Part shown: positions 28,122-35,380 of the stretch, one piece after another
Layout of the letters: each line of letters begins with the position of its first letter
Numbering within the stretch: the stretch's first letter is position 1
Source: an uncultured Oscillospiraceae bacterium
Lineage (GTDB): Bacteria; Bacillota; Clostridia; Oscillospirales; Ruminococcaceae
Direction: 5' to 3'
Length of the DNA: 64,000 nt
Assembly (NCBI GenBank): GCA_934481445.1
Contig: CAKSPC010000004.1
Span: 9,155 to 73,154, forward strand
Notes under the pieces: generated by a model
The model's input: only the letters and a program-made list of their open reading frames with translations
Told to the model about the DNA's origin: nothing
The model's database searches: none
Translations under genes and position numbers: made by a program

Positions 28122-28983
28122 GGCAGCCGCTCCTTTCATCTGACGATCTTGCAAGCAGTATTTTTTCGCGAATTATCACCGCCGAGGGCATTGCGCACAG
28201 CGCTCCGAAAGAGATATACAGCGCCGCGTCCGCCGTCCCGAGGGGTATCTCAGACACGGCGGGATAATAATAAAACTCCCCCGCCCCCGAAATCATCAGC
28301 GCGGCGGAAACAGCCGCGAATACCGCCACGAAAGCCAGCATGGCCATCTCCGCGGAGGTAAGACGGTACCGCGAGAAAAACGTGCGCCTTACCGTGCCGT
28401 AGCCGCGGGCGCGCATGGAATCCGCGGACGTCATCGCTTCCTCCGCGGAATATCCCATTGAGGAAGAAAGCGCGGAAAGGCATATTTTCGGGGTGATATG
28501 CCCGTCGTTTTCCGCTGCGCGGACGGAGATATACTCGCCGGTTCTGCGCACGAAAAGCGGGACAAATCGCAGCGCGCAGGAAAGCACCAGCCCCGCCGCG
28601 GGCAGTGTTTTTCCGAACAGCCAGACGTACTTATCCGACGACATGAATCTCGCCGAAACCATACCCCACAGCACCGCCGCCGAGAGCATTATCCCGAAAG
28701 AAAAACCGTATATCAGCGCTTCCAGCGTGAACGCGGTGTTCCCTACGAAAAACAGCACCGTAACGCCGTTATGCGAAAAAAGCGGATTTGTAACAGCTAT
28801 CAGCACGGCAAACAGCGGCACGAATGCCGCTCTGCGAAGTCCCACCGAAAGCGCCAGCACAGCCGCGCCGCCGACCAGCGATTCCGCCAGCAGAACAGGG
28901 CTGCGCGTGAATATCGTCACCACAAGCACGGCGAGGATATACAGAAATCCCGTTACGGGATGAAGCCGCTCAAGTGTTCTCAT
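28105..28983 (-). CDS. EcfT/CbiQ-like transmembrane component of second ECF module
   Basis: A 292-aa polytopic protein: helices at about 13-52, 56-75, 85-115, 135-155 and 230-275. Mid-protein DSMRARGYGTVRRTFF carries the ARG coupling motif of EcfT proteins, which docks to the Q-helix of the ATPases. It starts 14 nt inside the phosphatase gene, and its end overlaps the ATPase gene, giving a three-gene coupled set. Confidence 0.8.
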   Translation of the reverse strand: MRTLERLHPVTGFLYILAVLVVTIFTRSPVLLAESLVGGAAVLALSVGLRRAAFVPLFAVLIAVTNPLFSHNGVTVLFFVGNTAFTLEALIYGFSFGIMLSAAVLWGMVSARFMSSDKYVWLFGKTLPAAGLVLSCALRFVPLFVRRTGEYISVRAAENDGHITPKICLSALSSSMGYSAEEAMTSADSMRARGYGTVRRTFFSRYRLTSAEMAMLAFVAVFAAVSAALMISGAGEFYYYPAVSEIPLGTADAALYISFGALCAMPSAVIIREKILLARSSDERSGCRADKC

Positions 28984-29443
28984 TGAGCACTCCCCGCCGT
29001 TTCAGCTCTTTAAGAAGGGCCTCGCAGCCCTCGCATACGTCCGAATAGGTCAGCGCGAAATCCCCCGTGTACCACGGATCGGAAATATCCCGCGGACTGT
29101 CGGTAAAATCGAGAAAGCGGTATATTTTCCGCGCGGGGTCGCCGCGGGTGATGCGCTCCATATTGCGGATGTTTGCGCTGTCCATCCCGATGAGCATGTC
29201 GAATTTATCGTAGTCGGATCGGGTCATCTGCCGCGCGTGCTTGTCCGAGCAGTCTATGCCAAGCTTTGCGAGCACCGCCGCTGTGCCGCGGTGAACTCCG
29301 TTGCCTATCTCCTCGGTGCTGGTGGCGGCGGATTCGGTGGATATACCTGTTATTCCGCGCTTTTTTAGCATATCGCGCAGGATATACTCCGCCATCGGCG
29401 AGCGACAGATGTTGCCGTGGCAGACGAATAATATTTTGTACAT
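28970..29443 (-). CDS. low molecular weight protein-tyrosine phosphatase
   Basis: A 157-aa cytoplasmic phosphatase. The P-loop C8-HGNIC-R14-S15 (CX5R) is at the N-terminus, and the general-acid Asp lies in ISDPWYTGDFALTY near residue 120. Family members dephosphorylate tyrosine kinases of capsule synthesis or arsenate, but no such gene is adjacent. Start ATG 29443 has AAAGGA upstream. It heads a transcription unit with the ECF genes and has a leader of about 180 nt that contains a striking inverted repeat. Confidence 0.88.
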   Translation of the reverse strand: MYKILFVCHGNICRSPMAEYILRDMLKKRGITGISTESAATSTEEIGNGVHRGTAAVLAKLGIDCSDKHARQMTRSDYDKFDMLIGMDSANIRNMERITRGDPARKIYRFLDFTDSPRDISDPWYTGDFALTYSDVCEGCEALLKELKRRGVLNENT

Positions 29444-29570
29444 CGGGTAAATTCCTTTCAGAAGGCTTTGTAATGCGCTTTATTGCCGCATTTTGCCTAC
29501 TGTCAGATTTTACATAATTCCTGCTGTTTTTACAGAAACTCGGCAAATCGCGGCAAATTGCGGACGCGTG

Positions 29571-29640
29571 TAGTAGTCAAATAGTAGTAAAAAACTGCGG
29601 GTTTACTACTAAGGATTTTGCAGATGATTATATTATAGCA
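29571..29640 (-). promoter_or_regulatory. extended -10 promoter and 10-bp inverted repeat in the leader of the phosphatase gene
   Basis: On the minus strand an extended -10 (TGC TATAAT, 29632-29640) lacks a good -35. Just downstream sits the perfect inverted repeat TAGTAGTAAA / TTTACTACTA (29582-29591 and 29602-29611, 10-nt loop), plus a further TAGTAGT copy at 29571-29577. The placement right after the start point suggests an operator or RNA hairpin. The rest of 29444-29725 has no gene; it contains a CGGCAAAT duplication near 29550. Confidence 0.5.
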
Positions 29641-29724
29641 CAGAATTTCAGATTTGCATAGTACCAAATAAACTTGGAATTGCGGTGGAAAAACAGCGGT
29701 AAAGAGTTCGGTTTGCCTTTATAT

Positions 29725-29763
29725 AAAAAGCGGCGCCCTCCGCTTATCGGAAAAGCGCCGCCG
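29725..29763 (-). terminator. intrinsic terminator after the 74-aa gene
   Basis: Stem GCGGCGC / GCGCCGC (29730-29736 with 29755-29761), minus-strand transcript continuing into five U residues. Confidence 0.8.
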
Positions 29764-29768
29764 CAGCA

Positions 29769-29993
29769 TTACTTCTTGAATAATCCGCCAAGTCCGCCGA
29801 GCTTGTTCTTGAGTTCGTTGACGTCTATCTTCGCCTTTACGCCGTCAACTATCTGCTTTATGGTGTCCTCGGGCAGGTCAATTCCAAGTATGTCCTCAAC
29901 TGTCCTTACGGGGTCGCTTTGGAATTTCTTTGCGATGTCGGGATTGTTCTTGACCTTGCTCACGATTTCATCAATCTTTGCCTTGATATCCAT
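29769..29993 (-). CDS. small protein of unknown function (74 aa)
   Basis: A 74-aa soluble, charged, helical protein. It has a near-consensus promoter (30041-30069), an AGGTATG-type ribosome site and its own terminator, so it is very probably expressed. Sequence: Lys/Asp-rich N-terminal half with DPVRTVEDILGIDLPEDTI, then a helix and a glycine-rich end (NKLGGLGGLFKK). The pattern of acidic helix ending in a Gly-rich tail recalls small acyl-carrier-sized or nif11-like proteins, but I recognise no family. Confidence 0.7.
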   Translation of the reverse strand: MDIKAKIDEIVSKVKNNPDIAKKFQSDPVRTVEDILGIDLPEDTIKQIVDGVKAKIDVNELKNKLGGLGGLFKK

Positions 29994-30040
29994 TTTTTAC
30001 ATACCTCTTTTCTAATTTTACCCTGCACGGGTTTGATTAA

Positions 30041-30069
30041 AGTATAGCACAAATTTCCCTGGATATCAA
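30041..30069 (-). promoter_or_regulatory. promoter for the 74-aa protein gene
   Basis: Minus strand -35 TTGATA (30064-30069), 17 bp, extended -10 TGC TATACT (30041-30046). Confidence 0.75.
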
Positions 30070-30079
30070 GCATGTTCGT

Positions 30080-30523
30080 TGCTTTTTTCGTCCACGAAGC
30101 GTCTATAGATTCTCGCACCGCCTTTGTGGTGATGTTCCATTGTTCATCGGGGATCATTTCAGCCTCGCCGTCATCCGCCTGCGTAACTGTATTCGTTCAT
30201 CAACTTATCGGCGGTGTTTATTCTGAAAACTGCGAAATTATACGGCATTTCGCAGAGGAAAAATCCGTGCCGCTCTCCGCTATTTTAAGCATCGGCGGAG
30301 CATACGCGGTGTATTCACCTTTCCGCCCAGCGCCTTGATGAACTTCCACAAAACCTTGCCGGCGCCCGCGAGTACGCACAGCGCCGCGCCGATACAGAAA
30401 GAACGCTTCCGTACATCAGCGAGATAAACACCAACGCCGCGCCGAAAAACACAACGGGCAGGGCGTCCGTCAGCGCCATAATGGGATTTGAAACAAGGGC
30501 GCCCGGGTCTTTTTCTTCTTCAT
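30080..30523 (-). pseudogene. multiply frameshifted remnant of a membrane protein gene
   Basis: Reading the minus strand from ATG 30523, a protein-like text can be followed only by switching frame several times: MKKKK, then PGALVSNPIMALTDALPVVF and a second hydrophobic stretch, then CIGAALCVLAGAGKVLWKFI, then YTAYAPPMLKIAESGTDFSS, then NTADKLMNEYSYAGG, then IPDEQWNITTKAVRESIDAS. At least four frameshifts occur within about 450 bp, and stop codons follow each in the original frame. It looks like a two-helix membrane protein with a soluble tail that has decayed. Flanking genes are intact, so sequencing error is less likely. Parent family not recognised. Confidence 0.5.
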
Positions 30524-30546
30524 TTCATCCCCGGGTTTCTTCGATA

Positions 30547-31197
30547 TCACGTCAGCAGTGCCGTTATTCCGCGGGACAGCCGTTCGGGTATCCTGCTGAA
30601 ATGCCCGCCCTTTTCGTGAACGAAAATCACCTCGGCAGTACGCTCCGCAATGTGCTTTGCTTCCGCGGTCTTTGTTTCAATTGAAGCCATCAGCGGGTCG
30701 GGGGAGTTCCTTTCCTTGCCGCCAAGACTGAGATATATCCTGCCGCGGAGCGGGTGCTGCGCCAGATACTCAGTCCATTTCGGATACCACATTGAACCGG
30801 AGCAGCTTGCCGCGCCGGCAACATTTTCGTTCATGCCTGCGGCGTACAGCGCAAATAATCCCCCCAAGGAATATCCGCAGTAATAAATTTTCGTAAACTT
30901 TCCGAAGCGCTTCTCAAGTTCTGCGGTAAATTCGGGTATGAAATTCATCAGCCGCTCCGCGCCGCCGCCGAAATGCCGTCCGCCGAAGCCCTCCGCTTCC
31001 CACGGGGTATAGTCGTTGTCCCAGTCGATGGCGCCGAATTCCGCGAGGACAAGCGGGCGGTTTCCGCCCGAAAGGATATTGCAGATATCCCTGAACAGCT
31101 CCTCCTCAAACCCGCTGAACAACAGCACAAGCGCCGCGGGCTTTTCTCCGATGCATTCCGCGCGGCAGGAAAAATCGCCTAGATTAAATTCTGTCAT
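30547..31197 (-). CDS. alpha/beta hydrolase, esterase-like
   Basis: A 216-aa predicted cytoplasmic hydrolase. Nucleophile elbow GYSLGG (Ser near residue 110), an oxyanion-side strand AALVLLFSGF near 20, an acid candidate in LSLGGKERNSPDP, and the catalytic His in EKGGHFSRIP near 200. The fold is that of esterase D/IroE-like proteins. Substrate unknown. It follows the NADAR gene with 22 nt between them and is probably cotranscribed with it. The start ATG 31197 has only a weak ribosome site. Confidence 0.7.
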   Translation of the reverse strand: MTEFNLGDFSCRAECIGEKPAALVLLFSGFEEELFRDICNILSGGNRPLVLAEFGAIDWDNDYTPWEAEGFGGRHFGGGAERLMNFIPEFTAELEKRFGKFTKIYYCGYSLGGLFALYAAGMNENVAGAASCSGSMWYPKWTEYLAQHPLRGRIYLSLGGKERNSPDPLMASIETKTAEAKHIAERTAEVIFVHEKGGHFSRIPERLSRGITALLT

Positions 31198-31219
31198 AAT
31201 TCATCCACCGATATGGATA

Positions 31220-32017
31220 TCATCCCGCAAAATACTGCTCGCAGGAAAAGATATCGTACACATCCTGTTTCATTTCGTAAAATCCCGCCGACGGGATATC
31301 TGCAGTGCCATTCCGCAGGGCGTTTTCCCATTCTTCAAGGGTGAGTGTATTTAAGAAGTGGCTGCGCATTTCATCGGTCGGGACTGCCAGCGCGTAGGTA
31401 TTCACCGCGCCGCTGTACTGCGGGAGCTTTCTCAGCTGACCCGCCGTCATTTTCCATATTTCGTTCGGCTCTGCACCCATGCGGCAGACAAACTTTACGC
31501 CGCCCGCCATTGCGATCTCGTTCTGAAATTCCCCGCGGAGTTCCATCAGAATAACGCCGAGATAGTTCCTGCCCGTCCAGTTCTGCATATCCCGCCACGA
31601 ATCATCCCGCAGGTTTATGCCAACGCCCCATATCGTGTCCGCCGCCGCGCATTCCGCAAGGGTCGCCTCGCCTGTGGAAAGCAGTTCTTCCAGCATTGCG
31701 GGGTTCTGCGCAAATTTAGCCTTGACGCCGCTTTTCACAACGTTTCTGCATATCTTGTCCCATACGGACTTTATCTTCGCGAAATCGGTAAAATACTCCC
31801 TGCCCGCGTATTTCTTCGCCTCGGCGGGGTCGAGGGTGTTCATTATTTTCTCCGCAAGGTCTTTTCTGCCCGCAAGCAGCACTTTGCGGCGCATCATATA
31901 CTGCTCCGAATTTGCGTATGTTATCCCCGCCAGCCTGAATTCGGCAGGATACCAGTTGCTGAAACAGCCGTGCGGCTCGGTCGGCAGGTGGAAGCCTATT
32001 ATATCGGTATTGTCCAT
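31220..32017 (-). CDS. NADAR (YbiA-like) domain protein with C-terminal extension
   Basis: A 265-aa protein. Residues about 5-165 are a NADAR domain: CFSNWYPAEF, YANSEQYMMRRKVLLAG, the helix with KFAQNPAMLEELLSTG, ADTIWGVG and GRNYLGVILMELR. NADAR proteins act on riboflavin intermediates or remove ADP-ribose from DNA guanine opposite DarT toxins. Residues about 166-265 form an extra domain (FVCRMGAEPNEIWKMTAGQL) that I do not recognise. No toxin gene is adjacent. The C-terminal domain may redirect specificity. Confidence 0.75.
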   Translation of the reverse strand: MDNTDIIGFHLPTEPHGCFSNWYPAEFRLAGITYANSEQYMMRRKVLLAGRKDLAEKIMNTLDPAEAKKYAGREYFTDFAKIKSVWDKICRNVVKSGVKAKFAQNPAMLEELLSTGEATLAECAAADTIWGVGINLRDDSWRDMQNWTGRNYLGVILMELRGEFQNEIAMAGGVKFVCRMGAEPNEIWKMTAGQLRKLPQYSGAVNTYALAVPTDEMRSHFLNTLTLEEWENALRNGTADIPSAGFYEMKQDVYDIFSCEQYFAG

Positions 32018-32050
32018 AATTCCTCCGTTTTCTTCAACATTTCAACCTTA

Positions 32051-32079
32051 CAAAAGACCCGCGGGATTTTCCGCGGGTC
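32051..32079 (-). terminator. intrinsic terminator after the AGCS symporter
   Basis: Stem GACCCGCGG / CCGCGGGTC (32056-32064 with 32071-32079), minus-strand transcript continuing into UUUUG. Confidence 0.88.
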
Positions 32080-32086
32080 ATGTTTC

Positions 32087-33664
32087 TTATCTTGTCGCTG
32101 CCTTTTCTGCCTTGGCTATTTCTTCTTCCTGAAGCATTTCTTCCTCGACATCGCGGGCGTGCTCCGCCTGGATAGCGGGATCATACGAAAGCATAGGCTC
32201 TATGTCTTTCTTCTTTATGCGGCGGTCGATGTAGTTTTTTGTTATCTTTACCACCAGAGGAGAAAGCGAGATAACACCGATAAGGTTCGGGATCATCATA
32301 AGACCGTTGAATGTATCGGAAATATCCCATGCGATGGAGGATGTCATTATTGCGCCGGAGATCATCATAAGCACGAAGAATATCTTGTAGCCCTTTGCCG
32401 CCTTTTCGCCAAAGAGGTATTCAAAGGACTTTGTGCCATAGTGTGACCAGCCTACAACTGTAGTGAACGCAAACAGCAGGATCGCGATGGAAACGAACAC
32501 CGTTCCCGCATAGCCGAATATGTTTCCGAATGCGTCCGCGACAAGCGTAGCGTCGTTTGTACCCTCGACCATGTTGCCCGTTTCAAGGTCAATGGAGCCG
32601 GAAGAAAGAACAACGACCGCGGTCATTGTGCAGACAACGATGGTATCAGCGAATACCTCGAAGATACCCCACATACCCTGCTTTACAGGCTCTCTTACGT
32701 TGGAAGCGGAGTGCACCATAACGGAGGAACCAAGACCTGCTTCATTGGAGAATACGCCGCGCTTGCAGCCCTGCGTGATAACTTCCTTGACTGCAACGCC
32801 TGTAACGCCGCCGACAACAGCCTGCGTTCCGAATGCAAACTTGAATATAGCTGCGAAGATCTCGCCGATCATACCGATATGCGCAAAGAAAATGATAAGG
32901 CATCCGAGTATGTAAAGTCCCGCCATAAAGGGAACGATCTTTTCGGCAAATGCCGCGATACGCTGAAGTCCGCCGAGGATGATAAGCGCGCCGACGATCA
33001 TCAGGAAAACACCGATGATAACACTTGTCCACTTAACGTCGCCGAAAGCATATCCGAGGTCAACATTCTTGAGTATAGCGGAATCGAGGTTGATAACGAT
33101 CTTGTTTATCTGACCCATGTTGCCGATACCGAAGGAAGCAAGTATCGCGAAAATCGCGAACAGCGTTGCGAGGATACGTCCGACCCATTTGCAGTGCTTG
33201 TATCCGCCAAGGCCGTCGCGCAGATAGTACATCGCGCCGCCGGACCACTCACCCGCTTTATTTCTGCGGCGGAAGTAGATACCGAGAACGTTTTCGGAGA
33301 AGTTCGTCATCATTCCGAAGAATGCCGCGAGCCACATCCAGAAAACCGCGCCGGGGCCGCCCACGCATATCGCGGAGGCAACGCCTGCAATGTTACCTGT
33401 GCCTATCGTTGCGGCAAGGGCTGTGCAGAGCGCCTGGAACTGGGATACAGCACCCTCTTCCTTGTTCTTGCGCACCTTGCTGTGGCGGCTGAACATACCG
33501 CCGATGGTGCGCATCCACCATTCCTTGATATGCACGACCTGAAAGAACTTTGTCATTACTGTCATCAGTATGCCCGTGCCTATCAGCAGGATAAGGCCGA
33601 CCTTGACCCAGACAAAGTCGTTGACCGCATTGTTTATTTCGGTCAATGTCTGAAAGAAATCCAT
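32087..33664 (-). CDS. alanine/glycine:cation symporter (AGCS family)
   Basis: A 525-aa transporter with about ten to eleven transmembrane helices, importing alanine or glycine with Na+ or H+. Family features: GTGILMTVMTKFFQ, then FQALCTALAATIGTGNIAGVA in the conserved unwound-helix region, GPGAVFWMWLAAFFGM, and KRGVFSNEAGLGS. Length is normal. The cytoplasmic tail is rich in Glu. A single-gene unit with its own promoter and terminator. Confidence 0.92.
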   Translation of the reverse strand: MDFFQTLTEINNAVNDFVWVKVGLILLIGTGILMTVMTKFFQVVHIKEWWMRTIGGMFSRHSKVRKNKEEGAVSQFQALCTALAATIGTGNIAGVASAICVGGPGAVFWMWLAAFFGMMTNFSENVLGIYFRRRNKAGEWSGGAMYYLRDGLGGYKHCKWVGRILATLFAIFAILASFGIGNMGQINKIVINLDSAILKNVDLGYAFGDVKWTSVIIGVFLMIVGALIILGGLQRIAAFAEKIVPFMAGLYILGCLIIFFAHIGMIGEIFAAIFKFAFGTQAVVGGVTGVAVKEVITQGCKRGVFSNEAGLGSSVMVHSASNVREPVKQGMWGIFEVFADTIVVCTMTAVVVLSSGSIDLETGNMVEGTNDATLVADAFGNIFGYAGTVFVSIAILLFAFTTVVGWSHYGTKSFEYLFGEKAAKGYKIFFVLMMISGAIMTSSIAWDISDTFNGLMMIPNLIGVISLSPLVVKITKNYIDRRIKKKDIEPMLSYDPAIQAEHARDVEEEMLQEEEIAKAEKAATR

Positions 33665-33707
33665 AAACTACCCCCGTTAAAATGAAAGATTTCGCATATG
33701 ATATTTC

Positions 33708-33736
33708 ATTTTAACATATTTCAGCATATTTTGCAA
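33708..33736 (-). promoter_or_regulatory. promoter for the AGCS symporter gene
   Basis: Minus strand -35 TTGCAA (33731-33736), 17 bp, -10 TAAAAT (33708-33713). Confidence 0.6.
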
Positions 33737-33793
33737 GAGTCAATCGGGTATTACGTTATTTTCACCAAAGCATTTACCGTCACAGCTGTTTTT

Positions 33794-35179
33794 TTATACA
33801 TTATCAACTAATACGGAAACCCGTTTTTTATATATAATTTTCATAATGGCTATCGCAATTATCATTGAAACAAACTCTGCGACAGGGAATGTCAGCCATA
33901 CGAGCCATATATTTTCGGGGTTTTCCACCGCCGCGCGGGAGAACGCCCACGCCACGGGAAGAACGAACAGGAACTGCCTGCACACCGATATGACCAGCGA
34001 CCCGAAGCCGCTGTTGAGCGCCTGGAAAACGCCCTGCAACGCGACATTTATCCCCGCAAAAACAAAGCTTGCCGAAATAACGCGCACCGCCCCCACACAC
34101 AAATTCATCGTTTCGCCCGACAGCCCGAATAATCCCGAAACCGCACCCGCAAATATTTCAAGCAGGAGCGTCCCGGCTGCCATTATGATAGTGGTGTAGA
34201 TAATGCCGTATTTTATTCCGTCGTTTATGCGCGCCCTGCTTCCCCTGCCATAGTTGTATGCGACGATGGGCGTTATCGCGTCGCGCAGACCGAAAGCCGC
34301 AAACAGAATAAACTGCTGTATCTTGTAGTACAAACCGTAAGCGGTGACGGCATTCTCGCTGACTTCTACCAGTATCATGTTCATGCCGTAAGTCATGACT
34401 GACATCAGTGCCTGCGCGATTATCGCGGGAAGTCCTATGGAATAGATGGATTTTATGCTGTTCCACGAGGGTTTCAGCCATAACGCACCTTTCTTTATCT
34501 CCTTGTTCATCGCAAAGTGGAACACCATACCAAGCGCCATCGAAACCACCTGCCCGATGACCGTCGCCCATGCCGCGCCCGCAATTCCCATCGCGGGCAG
34601 TCCGAGCCAGCCGAAGATCATTATCGGGTCAAGCACGATGTTCGTGACCGCCCCCGCGACCTGCGCTATCGTAGAGAAAAGAGAGCGCCCCGTAGCCTGC
34701 AAAAGCTTCTCAAAGCACGGGAAAAATACTATACCGAAGGACGCGCAGCAGCATATTTTAAGATAATCCACGCACATCGAATATACCTCGGTATTACTCG
34801 TCTGCGAGCCGACATAGGCGTCAACGCCGAATATGCCGAACAGCAGGAACACTGCGTATATCACCCCCGAAAGGAATATACCGTTTCCCGCCGTGCGTGC
34901 GGCAAGCTCCGCGTCGCCCTGCCCGAGCGCGCGGGCTGTCAGCGCGTTGACGCCAACGCCCGTGCCTATCCCCACGGCAACCATCAGCATCTGCACGGGA
35001 AACGCCAGCGTGAGCGCATTCAATGCAGTTTCGCCAACGCCCTCCATTGCGCCCACAAAGGCGCTGTCCACGATGTTATACACCGCCTGAAGCATCATTG
35101 AAATTATCATAGGTATGCCCATCGACAGCATAAGCCTGTTTATCGGGCGCACCGCCATGGGACTTTCTGCGTTTGTCAT
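33794..35179 (-). CDS. MATE family efflux transporter
   Basis: A 461-aa multidrug and toxin extrusion protein with about twelve helices in two MatE repeats. Each half begins with the characteristic segment: RLMLSMGIPMIISMMLQAVYNIVDSAFVG in the N-half and IYSIGLPAIIAQALMSVMTYG in the C-half. Cation-coupled efflux of organic cations is the family role; the real substrate is unknown. Start ATG 35179 follows a perfect AAGGAGG; the frame upstream to 35200 is leader. A terminator-like hairpin sits in the leader immediately before the ribosome site. Confidence 0.9.
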   Translation of the reverse strand: MTNAESPMAVRPINRLMLSMGIPMIISMMLQAVYNIVDSAFVGAMEGVGETALNALTLAFPVQMLMVAVGIGTGVGVNALTARALGQGDAELAARTAGNGIFLSGVIYAVFLLFGIFGVDAYVGSQTSNTEVYSMCVDYLKICCCASFGIVFFPCFEKLLQATGRSLFSTIAQVAGAVTNIVLDPIMIFGWLGLPAMGIAGAAWATVIGQVVSMALGMVFHFAMNKEIKKGALWLKPSWNSIKSIYSIGLPAIIAQALMSVMTYGMNMILVEVSENAVTAYGLYYKIQQFILFAAFGLRDAITPIVAYNYGRGSRARINDGIKYGIIYTTIIMAAGTLLLEIFAGAVSGLFGLSGETMNLCVGAVRVISASFVFAGINVALQGVFQALNSGFGSLVISVCRQFLFVLPVAWAFSRAAVENPENIWLVWLTFPVAEFVSMIIAIAIMKIIYKKRVSVLVDNV

Positions 35180-35198
35180 ATTTCCTCCTTTTGCACAC

Positions 35199-35235
35199 AA
35201 AAAGGGCGCAAATCCGCAAATCCGGATTTACGCCC
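35199..35235 (-). promoter_or_regulatory. terminator-like hairpin in the MATE leader (candidate attenuator)
   Basis: Minus-strand RNA: GGGCG-x-AAATCC pairs with GGATTT-x-CGCCC (35204-35215 with 35224-35235, one mismatch, 8-nt loop) and is directly followed by UUUUU (35199-35203), then the ribosome site about 12 nt later. The loop and right arm contain a tandem 8-nt repeat (GGATTTGC twice). The hairpin lies after the predicted start point, so it could terminate most transcripts. Confidence 0.6.
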
Positions 35236-35256
35236 AAGGCCACTCGATTTGTTTAT

Positions 35257-35286
35257 ATTTTAGCATATTTTCCCGCGGATGTCCAA
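35257..35286 (-). promoter_or_regulatory. promoter for the MATE gene
   Basis: Minus strand -35 TTGGAC (35281-35286), 18 bp, extended -10 TGC TAAAAT (35257-35262). It gives a leader of about 70 nt containing the hairpin. Divergent from the promoter at 35328. Confidence 0.6.
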
Positions 35287-35327
35287 GGGATTTTTCAACA
35301 AAAATCACCGCCCTGTGCAAGTTTATC

Positions 35328-35356
35328 TTGTCAAATCCGCGCGGCGGTGATATAAT
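35328..35356 (+). promoter_or_regulatory. promoter for the NAD(P)HX repair gene
   Basis: -35 TTGTCA (35328-35333), 17 bp, -10 TATAAT (35351-35356), then AAGGAGG and the ATG at 35381. Confidence 0.8.
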
Positions 35357-35380
35357 AAAAAAAATAAGGAGGTTCATGCC

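Noticed and set aside
29444..29768. tRNA or small RNA gene in the gap
   Set aside because: No cloverleaf or T-loop sequence was found; the inverted repeat is too short and unlike tRNA.
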